Positions 7,229 to 14,700 of a stretch of DNA of 32,470 nucleotides are shown here, in pieces. The position numbers and the translations under genes were made by a program. How positions within the stretch are numbered: position 1 is the stretch's first letter; each line of letters begins with the position of its first letter. Below the pieces are notes generated by a model that was not told the origin of the DNA, searched no databases, and worked only from the letters and a program-made list of their open reading frames with translations. This stretch comes from Chloroflexota bacterium. Its GTDB lineage: Bacteria > Chloroflexota > UBA5177 > JANWHV01. Location of the stretch: NCBI GenBank assembly GCA_025924845.1, contig JAICHN010000003.1, forward strand, positions 1 to 32,470, in the 5' to 3' direction.

Positions 7229-7909
7229 ATGCGTTTGCTGATCATTGAGGATGACAGAGCGCTTGCCGACTTGCTGCGCCGCAAGCTGCTGCAGGAACGT
7301 CACGTCGTGGATCTGGCGTACGACGGTCCGACCGGACTGGAACAAGCGGAAAGCGGAGTGTATGATGCGGTGATCCTTGACCTAATGTTGCCAGGTCTCG
7401 ATGGGATTGCCGTCGCGCGATGCCTGCGGGAGAACGGTATTGCTACCCCGATCATCATGCTGACCGCGCGAGATACGCTGCAGGACCGCCTCCAGGGCTT
7501 TCGGGCAGGCGCCGATGATTACCTGGTCAAACCCTTCGCCATTGAGGAATTGCTGGCGCGATTGCGCGCCGCGACCCGACGGAATGTCTGGTCGGCCGAG
7601 GATGTGCGGTTAGTAGTCGGCGATTTAGTGCTGGATACCAGCAATCAGACTGTGACTCGTGCCGGCCGGCCGATCACCCTTGCGCCAAAGGAGTATATGC
7701 TACTGGAGTACCTGATGCGCCATCCGGGTGAGGTACTGACCCGGACCCTGATCATGGAGCACGTCTGGGAGTATGGCTTCGATTCCAATGCCAATGTGGT
7801 TGATGCGATCATCCGGCGCTTACGCAAGGCCGTGGACGATGGGTTCCAGTCTCCATTAATCCAGACGGTGCGCGGCATCGGTTACAAGATCAAGGCGGAG
7901 GACGGATGA
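7229..7909 (+). CDS. OmpR-family response regulator
   Basis: A 226-aa two-domain regulator. The receiver has the acidic pair Glu7-Asp8-Asp9, phospho-acceptor Asp51 in VILDLMLPG, Thr79 in IIMLTARD and Lys101 in DDYLVKPFAIEELLARL. The C-terminal winged helix (about 125-220) has LAPKEYMLLEYLMRHPGEVLTR and IIRRLRKAVDD, then VRGIGYKI, which is typical of OmpR/PhoB DNA-binding domains. The stop overlaps the start of the sensor kinase by 4 bases (ATGA). The gene is divergent from the flavin/cytochrome operon, which is the natural candidate regulon. The ATG at 7229 has a weak ribosome binding site, but the receiver begins right there, as expected. Confidence 0.95.
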   Translation: MRLLIIEDDRALADLLRRKLLQERHVVDLAYDGPTGLEQAESGVYDAVILDLMLPGLDGIAVARCLRENGIATPIIMLTARDTLQDRLQGFRAGADDYLVKPFAIEELLARLRAATRRNVWSAEDVRLVVGDLVLDTSNQTVTRAGRPITLAPKEYMLLEYLMRHPGEVLTRTLIMEHVWEYGFDSNANVVDAIIRRLRKAVDDGFQSPLIQTVRGIGYKIKAEDG

Positions 7910-9234
7910 GCCGGTACCGCCGGCGTATCGCAACCGGCGACGCGTCGACGACGCGGCGCATTGGACTGAGGCTGGCGGCGCTCGTGGCCGGCCTCCTGTG
8001 CGTGCTCCTCGTATTCGTGGCGGGCGTCCTGTATCTGCGAACGCGGGACGCGCTCCTTCAGGTGCTGCGTGACGGGCTCCGCACGCATGCCGCTGAGGAG
8101 GTCTATCATCTGACCGACACCGAGGATCGGCACGGCGCGATGCGCCCCATTCACGAATCAGTAGATGAGGCACAGGCGCGCGGGGATATCTTTATCATCT
8201 TCACGGACACTCACATGAAGCTGGTTGGGGGTAGCGGCGGTCCCTTCGGTGCCCATCTCCCCGATCCCGCCGCGGCAGCGACGGCCATGCTTGATCGAGC
8301 GCCACGGTTTTCGACAAGGGGCGCCGGCGACGATCAGCGCTACCTCTTCTACAGCCTACCCGCCCTGAGCCATGGCCGATTGGTGGGGCTGGTACAGACC
8401 GGAGTGTCCGAGCGGTCGTATGATCAAACCCTGGATGCCTTGCTTCAATCGCTTGTACTGGTCAGTGGGCTCGCTCTGGCGGCAGCGGGCGGTATCACCT
8501 GGTTAGTAGTGCATCATGCCATGCGGCCGATCCGCGACGCGCTTCGCCGGCAGCGCGACTTCGTGGCCGACGCAGCGCATGAACTGCGGGCGCCGCTGGC
8601 GGTCTTGCGCGTCGCGGCGGAGGTGGGCGTGGTGCCCGGTAGCCAGGAGGATCATCAGGAGGCGATGGAGCAGGTGCTGCTCCAGGGTAATCACCTCGCC
8701 CGCCTGGTCGCTGATCTGGCACTGCTGGCGCGAGTCGACAGTGGGGCAGGCAGCGTTGAGCAGCGGCCTGTGGATCTGGCGCATCAGGTCCTGGAGGTAG
8801 CCAGCGGGATGGAACTACTGGCCGAGGATCGCGGCATAAAGCTCACCTGCACGATCGCGGAGGGCATGTGTGTGCGTGGCGACGCGCAGCGCCTCCACCA
8901 ACTGATCATGATTCTGCTCGACAATGCGCTCAAGCACACCCCTGCCGGCGGCTGGATAGCCGTTGAGTTGGCACGCCAGGGACATCACGTGCGGCTCCAG
9001 GTGCGTGACTCCGGTCCAGGGATTGACCCGCACGATCTACCTCATCTGTTCGAGCGCTTCTATCGAGCGGATCGTGCCCGTAGCGGCGAAGGCACCGGGC
9101 TTGGCCTGGCTATCGCCGACTGGATCGTGGCAGCGCACGGCGGACAGCTCCATGCCGCGAATAGCCCCGGCGGGGGCGCCGTCTTCACGGTACTGCTTCC
9201 GCTCACGGCACAACAAGAGATCACGGAGCCATAG
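7906..9234 (+). CDS. Sensor histidine kinase
   Basis: A 442-aa membrane kinase. TM1 is about residues 20-44; an extracytoplasmic sensor region spans about 45-178; TM2 is about 181-203 (LVLVSGLALAAAGGITWLVV). The H-box is FVADAAHELRAPLAVL with phospho-acceptor His225. The ATP-binding domain has the N-box LLDNALKHTPAGG (Asn340), the G1 box VRDSGPGIDP, the F-box LFERFYRADR and the G2 box GEGTGLGLA. No separate HAMP domain is obvious; the linker between TM2 and the H-box is short. It is translationally coupled to the response regulator. The signal is unknown; redox state or copper would fit the neighbours but nothing in the sensor region proves it. Confidence 0.94.
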   Translation: MSRYRRRIATGDASTTRRIGLRLAALVAGLLCVLLVFVAGVLYLRTRDALLQVLRDGLRTHAAEEVYHLTDTEDRHGAMRPIHESVDEAQARGDIFIIFTDTHMKLVGGSGGPFGAHLPDPAAAATAMLDRAPRFSTRGAGDDQRYLFYSLPALSHGRLVGLVQTGVSERSYDQTLDALLQSLVLVSGLALAAAGGITWLVVHHAMRPIRDALRRQRDFVADAAHELRAPLAVLRVAAEVGVVPGSQEDHQEAMEQVLLQGNHLARLVADLALLARVDSGAGSVEQRPVDLAHQVLEVASGMELLAEDRGIKLTCTIAEGMCVRGDAQRLHQLIMILLDNALKHTPAGGWIAVELARQGHHVRLQVRDSGPGIDPHDLPHLFERFYRADRARSGEGTGLGLAIADWIVAAHGGQLHAANSPGGGAVFTVLLPLTAQQEITEP

Positions 9235-9267
9235 GTCAGATGGCGCGGTATTCGGGACCACTGACCT
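9233..9267 (+). terminator. Possible hairpin terminator after sensor kinase
   Basis: AGGTCAG, a bulged A and TGG (9233-9243) pair with CCACTGACCT (9258-9267) around a 14-base loop, overlapping the kinase stop codon. No T tract follows, so a terminator role is uncertain. Confidence 0.35.
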
Positions 9268-9275
9268 CTAACGGA

Positions 9276-9463
9276 TAGCGGCATAGCCGGTAGCGATAAA
9301 GACCACGTGTGCCGGCACCGGATACAGGCAGAGCGTGCCGTTGAGCCGGTGTCACGCGGTGAGGTGATCGAAGCCCAGCAGTTGCTCCATCCGAGGCAGC
9401 CGGGCCGGCACCAGTACCTGAATGAGCGCCAGGTAGGCGCTGAGCAGCCCGGTGAGTCGCCTT
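9276..9463 (-). pseudogene. Fragment of a second ferric-reductase-like gene
   Basis: About 188 bases closely match the intact flavocytochrome gene at 6367-6554. Translated on the minus strand it reads RLTGLLSAYLALIQV, then ARLPRMEQLLGFDHLTA, a stop, then HRLNGTLCLYPVPAHVVFIA, corresponding to residues about 68-130 of the intact protein, which include both first heme histidines. The Trp codon between LTA and HRLNG has become TGA (9352-9354). Both ends break off into unrelated sequence. Nothing else is recognised in the flanking intergenic bases 9464-9666 except a hairpin at 9618-9641. No product is expected. Confidence 0.88.
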
Positions 9464-9617
9464 CGCGGGGGTCGAGGGCACGATGTCGCGCTGAGCACCT
9501 TGCAGGCGTCCAGTAACGGCTTGGTTGGACCCTGCCGATATGGTGTGTGGTGTACGCTCGGTTCACGAGAGTTGTTCAGTCTTAGAGTGTTGTGCGGACG
9601 CCGGCCCATTAGGACAT

Positions 9618-9641
9618 CGGCCGGGCCGCGCCACCCGGCCG
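9618..9641. other. GC-rich stem-loop upstream of GHMP kinase
   Basis: CGGCCGGG (9618-9625) pairs perfectly with CCCGGCCG (9634-9641) around an 8-base loop, 26 bases before the kinase start. It could lie in the 5' untranslated region; function unknown. Confidence 0.4.
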
Positions 9642-9666
9642 TACGAGTAGCGTAGAGAGTTGGTCC

Positions 9667-10563
9667 ATGGTGCATGAATCGGAGCCTCGAACGGCAAGCG
9701 TCCGCATTCCCACGCGCATCGACTTTGCCGGAGGTTGGTCGGATGTGCCCGCCTTCGCGGCGCGCGAGGGCGGCGCCGTGCTCAACGCCGCGATCGAGCC
9801 TGTCGTTACGGGTAGCGCGCGCTGGGACGATACAGGACTTCACCTGGAGTATTCGTTGGACGCGCCGGGCGGTTCACACCTGGGCACCTCGGCCTCCGTG
9901 GACGTGGCGTGGCTGGCCCTCACCAGCGGTTTGATTGGCAACAAGCCGACGCCGCTGGAGTTGGCGGAAACCGCGTATAAGCTGGAGGCGCTGCTGGGTG
10001 TTGAGGGTGGGAAGCAGGATCAATACGCTGCCGCCTTCGGCGGCTTCAATTTGCTCCGTTTCGGCGCCGAGGACCAGCCCGCGCGGATCGAGCGTCTTGA
10101 CGTATCAGCGAACGTGATGCGGGCGCTCGGTGAGAGTCTCGTCCTCTGCTTCGCGGGCGCGCCGGAGGGAGGGGCCGACGCCACTCACCGAGAAGTCTGG
10201 AAACGCTACGCGCAGGGGGACGAGGGTATTACGCGGGCGCTGCGGTTCATGCGTGACAGCGTCGAACCGGCGCGCGATGCGCTGCTCGCGGGCGATTTGC
10301 CCGCGCTTGCCCGGGTGCTGACGGTGAACCGCGCGGCCACGCGCGGCCTGCACTCAGGCGTTGAGACCGGTACTATGACGGAGTTGTTCGAGGCGGCCCG
10401 TGAAGCGGGCGCCCTGGGTGCGAAGGGTTGCGGAGCGGGCGGCGGCGGCTGCCTGCTTTTTCTCTGTGCCGACGGTAGGCGCGGAAACGTGGAAGAAGCA
10501 TTGCGCGCGCACGATGGCCGCGTGATCCCGTTCAGCTTTGCCGCGCGCTCGATTTGGGGCTAG
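9667..10563 (+). CDS. GHMP-family sugar kinase (heptose/fucose kinase-like)
   Basis: A 298-aa GHMP kinase. Motif 1 is RIPTRIDFAGGWSDVP (13-28), a form typical of the fucokinase and D-glycero-D-manno-heptose 7-phosphate kinase branch; motif 2 is GGSHLGTSASVD (68-79), the phosphate-binding loop; GGKQDQYAAAFGGF (114-127) contains the catalytic-type Asp; motif 3 is GAKGCGAGGGG (251-261). It should phosphorylate a sugar or sugar phosphate with ATP. No sugar nucleotide or heptose genes are nearby, so the substrate is open. The ATG at 9667 has only a weak AGAGAG upstream. The gene stands alone, between the decayed reductase fragment and the toxin-antitoxin-like pair. Confidence 0.88.
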   Translation: MVHESEPRTASVRIPTRIDFAGGWSDVPAFAAREGGAVLNAAIEPVVTGSARWDDTGLHLEYSLDAPGGSHLGTSASVDVAWLALTSGLIGNKPTPLELAETAYKLEALLGVEGGKQDQYAAAFGGFNLLRFGAEDQPARIERLDVSANVMRALGESLVLCFAGAPEGGADATHREVWKRYAQGDEGITRALRFMRDSVEPARDALLAGDLPALARVLTVNRAATRGLHSGVETGTMTELFEAAREAGALGAKGCGAGGGGCLLFLCADGRRGNVEEALRAHDGRVIPFSFAARSIWG

Positions 10564-10653
10564 CCGGCAAAAGCCGCCGAGCGACGGGCGGGGTGCGAGC
10601 CGGCGCCTGATGTCGAGTGCCTAATAGAGCGACGTTGATGCCCTGGTCGCCCG

Positions 10654-11079
10654 TCATCCTGAACCACCGACATCGCGGCTATACCATTCGTTGAGCAGCC
10701 GCTGCGCCTCTTCCAGTGCGACGTCCGCAATCCAGTCTTCCGACCAGTGCCGATCGTCGCGGAGGTGACGGGAGAGGTACTCGGGCAGGGGCTGACTCGG
10801 CTCCGGGGACCGTGGGATGTCGTACTCGACAGGTCGGCCCTCTAACCCGCTCCAGAACTCCGCCTCGCCACGGAGCCGAAGTTGCCGCTTCCAAACGCGC
10901 GGCCAGAGCGAGGCAGGTACCGACTCGCTCTCTGCAACGCCGAAGGAGATCTTCGTGCCTGCCGTACTCCCATCGGCAAGCACCTTGTCATAGAAGTGAT
11001 GATCTGTCTTAGATGGACGGAATCCCTGGCGCTCACAAAAATGTCGCACCTGGCTCCAGGTGGGGCGCCATCCGGGCAC
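10654..11079 (-). CDS. HicA-like toxin candidate
   Basis: A 141-aa protein that I assign tentatively as the toxin of a toxin-antitoxin pair. Its N-terminal half (WSQVRHFCERQGF, then TDHHFYDKVLADG, then GTKISFG, then LWPRVWKRQL) has the layout of HicA-like 'cytotoxic translational repressor' proteins, with a conserved His pair in DHHFY. The C-terminal 60 residues are acidic/aromatic and unrecognised. I chose GTG at 11079, which begins one base after the stop of the antitoxin gene (TAGGGTG), because family similarity starts at that point; a longer reading would overlap the antitoxin by 160 bases. Activity is not shown by sequence alone. Confidence 0.6.
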   Translation of the reverse strand: MPGWRPTWSQVRHFCERQGFRPSKTDHHFYDKVLADGSTAGTKISFGVAESESVPASLWPRVWKRQLRLRGEAEFWSGLEGRPVEYDIPRSPEPSQPLPEYLSRHLRDDRHWSEDWIADVALEEAQRLLNEWYSRDVGGSG

Positions 11080-11080
11080 C

Positions 11081-11524
11081 CTATACAGCGGCGGAGTCGA
11101 AGAGGAGTCGCGCCAACTCTTCGTCGTCTCGCGCCAGGGCCAGGCGTAGAACCCGCGGCACCAGCCGGGCCCGATCCGGCCAAGCAAGGTATACCGGCAA
11201 TTCGCCGAGGAAGTTGGCGACGTAGGCGCGAACCTCGGCAATCAAGTTGCGGCGTGCCTCCGCTGCGTTCTCGCCGTGCGCGCCGACCTCGAGGTCGTTC
11301 AGCCACAGGCCGACTCCATCTTCATCGGTCAGATAATCCACCACGAGCGGCGCGGAATCGACCGCTGCATGGAGTACGTCCCGCGCCATGAGGTACATCA
11401 CCTCATCCGTACCACGATCACGGCGTACGGCCTTAAGACGATCGCGGTGAACCACCTCATCCATTACCGAGGATAGGCGTGCCTTCGCTTGGGAGAATTG
11501 AAGTTCCTCGACCATTCTCGACAT
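11081..11524 (-). CDS. Antitoxin-like protein (Phd/YefM-type N-terminus)
   Basis: A 147-aa protein whose first 50 residues (ELQFSQAKARLSSVMDEVVH, then RDRGTDEVMYLMARD) resemble the Phd/YefM antitoxin DNA-binding domain: a short strand, the 'AK..LS.v...v' helix and a later strand. The rest contains LNDLEVGAHGENAAEARRN, a pattern seen in HicB-type antitoxins, then a helical tail. It would bind its own promoter and the downstream protein. The start at 11524 has GGAAGG just upstream; ATG at 11515 is an alternative. A good promoter lies at 11556-11585. It is coupled to the toxin gene with no room between stop and start. Confidence 0.65.
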   Translation of the reverse strand: MSRMVEELQFSQAKARLSSVMDEVVHRDRLKAVRRDRGTDEVMYLMARDVLHAAVDSAPLVVDYLTDEDGVGLWLNDLEVGAHGENAAEARRNLIAEVRAYVANFLGELPVYLAWPDRARLVPRVLRLALARDDEELARLLFDSAAV

Positions 11525-11555
11525 TCGCCTTCCTAGTCGTTAACCTATTTGACCA

Positions 11556-11585
11556 ATTAGACCAGATAATACCTGTCACAGTCAA
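11556..11585 (-). promoter_or_regulatory. Sigma-70-type promoter of the toxin-antitoxin-like operon
   Basis: Reading the minus strand, TTGACT (11585-11580) and TCTAAT (11561-11556) are separated by 18 bases, each one mismatch from consensus. Transcription would start about 25 bases before the antitoxin ATG. GACCA occurs twice on the plus strand (11551 and 11561) with 10-bp spacing across the -10 box, a possible operator for autoregulation. Confidence 0.6.
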
Positions 11586-11597
11586 GCAGACGATTAT

Positions 11598-11635
11598 CGT
11601 GCCCGTTGCGCTCCCATCGGCAAGCACCCTGTCAT
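11598..11635 (-). pseudogene. Short relic of the toxin gene
   Basis: These 38 bases match 10954-10991 inside the toxin gene at about 31 positions, including an identical 18-bp core (11611-11628 and 10967-10984) and an identical TGTCAT. The orientation is the same. It lies in the leader region of the giant adaptor gene, 11525-11791, which otherwise shows only the divergent promoter and an AGGAGG before the adaptor start. It may be the trace of a former second toxin-antitoxin pair; the piece is short, so chance is not fully excluded. Confidence 0.45.
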
Positions 11636-11791
11636 CGATTTGTCACACTGTGCTCACTCAACGATCATCTGATCTTTATAGGATGGGGACGCATCTCAGC
11701 TTCAGGAGAGTTTTGCCGCTGCTTTCCATGGCGTGCGCCTACCGGCGGCGATTTACCTGGTGCTTCAGGCGACTATCACAGGAGGCCCAGT

Positions 11792-14700
11792 ATGATCGGA
11801 AAGAAGGCACGTCTCGCCGCGATCCTTGTCCTCATCCCCAGCGCGGGCGTGCTCACCGCTTTTAAGCTTCCCACAATCAAAACCCTGCCTACGTTGCCGG
11901 GAACGGTGGCACTGGTCTCTCAAGGCGAGATCACCACCACCAGCACCCCATCCGGACTCACCCAGGACGTCGCCCAGTTCTCCTTAAATTTCGATGGTTC
12001 GGGAACGGTCGCCTCGATCAACGTCGCGGCAGGTCAGCATGTAAAGGCCAATCAGGTGCTGGCCACGATCAGCTCGCCTACCTTACAGACCCAGCTAGTC
12101 TCGGATCAGAACGCACTGACCAGCGCGCAACTCAGTCTAGCCAAAGCGGACGCGCCGCCCACGGCGGCGTCGCTCGCCCAGGCGCGGGCATCGCTGGCCG
12201 AGGCGCAATCGAAGCTGGCGGCCATGGAAGCGGGCGGCACCGCCGAGTCGGTCGCTCAGGCCCGGGCTAGCCTGGACTCCGCTCAGTCCAAACTGGCGGC
12301 AGTGGAGTCAGGTACCCCTTCCTCGATAGCAAGTGCTCAGGCCAACCTGGATGCCGCCCAGCAAAAGTTGGCCGCCATGGAGGCGGGTGGGACGCCGAGC
12401 AGCATCGCACAGGCAGAGGCCACGCTGACCCAGGCCCAGACTACCCTGGCAACCATGGAGGCAGGCGGTACCGCCTCCGCCGTGGCGCAGGCGCAGGCTA
12501 GTCTCGACCAGGCGAAGCTGAAGTTGGCTTCGATGAAGGCAGGCGGCACTCAGGCTTCAATTATTCAGGCCGCTACCTCCCTGGCCGAAGCGAAGTCCAA
12601 ACTGGCCGCGATGAAGGCGGGCGGCACGCAGGCTGCCATCGTGCAGGCCCAGGCCGCCCTGGTCACGGCAAAGTCAAAGTTGGCCGCGATGAGAGCGGGC
12701 GGTACGGCGGAATCGGTCGCCCAGGCGCAGGCATCGCTGGACGAGGCAAAGTCGAAACTGGCCGCGATGAAGGCGGGCGGCACGGCGGCATCAGTGGCTC
12801 AGGCGCAAGCGTCTCTCGATGAGGCAAAGTCGAAGTTGGCCTCCATGAAGGCGGGCGGCACTGCCTTTTCCATCGCCCAGGCGCAGGCGTCACTGGACGA
12901 GGCAAAGTCGAAGTTGGCCTCGATGAAAGCGGGCGGCACCGCCTTTTCCATTGCCCAGGCACAGGCGTCTCTCGATGAGGCAGAGTCCAAGCTGGCTTCG
13001 ATGAAAGCAGGTGGCACCGCGACCAGTATTACCGAAGCGCGGCAATCGCTCAATGAAGCGGTGCTCAAGCTGAACGATATGAAGGCCGGCGGCACCCCCG
13101 CCTCCATCGCCCAGGCCAAATCTACCCTGGCCGTGGCCCAATCGAAGCTGGATGTGATGAAGGCCGGCCCGGATCCCGACACCATGGCGCAGGCCAAAGC
13201 GAGCCTGGATGAAGCCAAGCAGAAGCTTATTGCCCTGCAAGCTCCCCCCGACGCCAACACGGTGGCCGAAGCACAGGCGAGCCTGGATGAAGCCAAACAG
13301 AAGCTGATCGCGCTGCAGGCCGCGCCGGATGCAAACACCGTTGCTCAGGCCAAGGCCGGCCTGGATTCGGCCCAGCAAAAGCTCACTGCTCTCCAGCAAC
13401 CCGCCAGCCTCACCACTCTGACGGAGGCGAAGGCCAGCCTGGATTCGGCCCAGTTAAAGCTGGCCGCCATGGAGACCGGCGGCGCCCCGACGTCGATTGC
13501 CCAGGCCGAAGCCAATCTCACGCAGGAACAGATCAACTACACCAACCTGGTTACCCCCACTACGACCGTGGTCAACGACGCGCAGAACAAGGTGACCGAA
13601 GCACAGGACCAGTTGGCCACCGACGAGGCGGCCCTGACCACGGCGCAGTTGAGTATGCAGTCTACGCTGGGTATTACTTCCACGACCACCTTCCTGGCCA
13701 CCGAGGCGGCGAATGCCCAAAAGCTGCAGCAGGCCGAATCGGCCCTGGCCACCGACCAGGCGAACCTGGGCTCGGCCCAGGCCGCGCTGGCCGAAGTGCT
13801 CTCACCCGATAGCCAAGCCGTGTTGCTCGCCCAACAGCAATTGGTGGCGGCGCGGTATGCCCTGGACTCGGCGGAACAACCGAACACGCCGCAAGATCTG
13901 GCCGAGGCGCAAGATGCGGTGACCTCGGCCGAGGCGGCGCTGACGGCGGACCAAGCACCGGCGACACCACAGGATATTGCCCAGGCGGAAGACTCCGTGA
14001 CCTCCGCCCAGGCCTCCCTGAATGCCGCCATTGCTCCCCCCAAGAGCACCGATCTGGCGACCGCACAGGACTCGGTGACCGCCGCCGAGGCGTCGTTCGC
14101 CGCGGCCACCGCGGCACCCAAGGCGACGGACCTGGCAAGCGCTCAGGACGCCATTACATCCGCCCAGGCCTCGGTCGATACGGCCGCGCATCCATATTCA
14201 GCCGCTGATATCGCTCAGCAGCAGGAGGCGGTCAACAGCGCCGAGGCAGCCCTGGCCACGGCGAAACAGCCGAACACTCCGGTCCAGATCGCCGAGCAGG
14301 AAGCGGCGGTGACGAGCGCCAAGGCAGCCCTGGCATCCGCCAAGCAGCCGAACTCTCCACTGGACATCGCCCAGCAACAAGCGGCGGTGAAGAGCGCCCA
14401 GGCGGCCCTGGCCAACGCCAAGCAACCAAACAGCGCGGCGGATATCGCCCAACAGGAAGCGGCGGTGGTGAGCGCCCAGGCGGCCCTGGCCAACGCCAAG
14501 CAGCCGAACAGCGCGGCGGATATCGCCCAACAGGAAGCGGCGGTGGTGAGCGCCCAGGCGGCTCTGGCCAACGCCAAGCAACCGAACAGCGCGGCGGACA
14601 TTGCCCAGCAGGAACTGGCAGTACAAAGCGCCGAGGAAACCCTGGCCGCCGCCCGGCAGCCGAACAGTACGGCGGATATCGCTCAACAGGAAGCAGCAGT

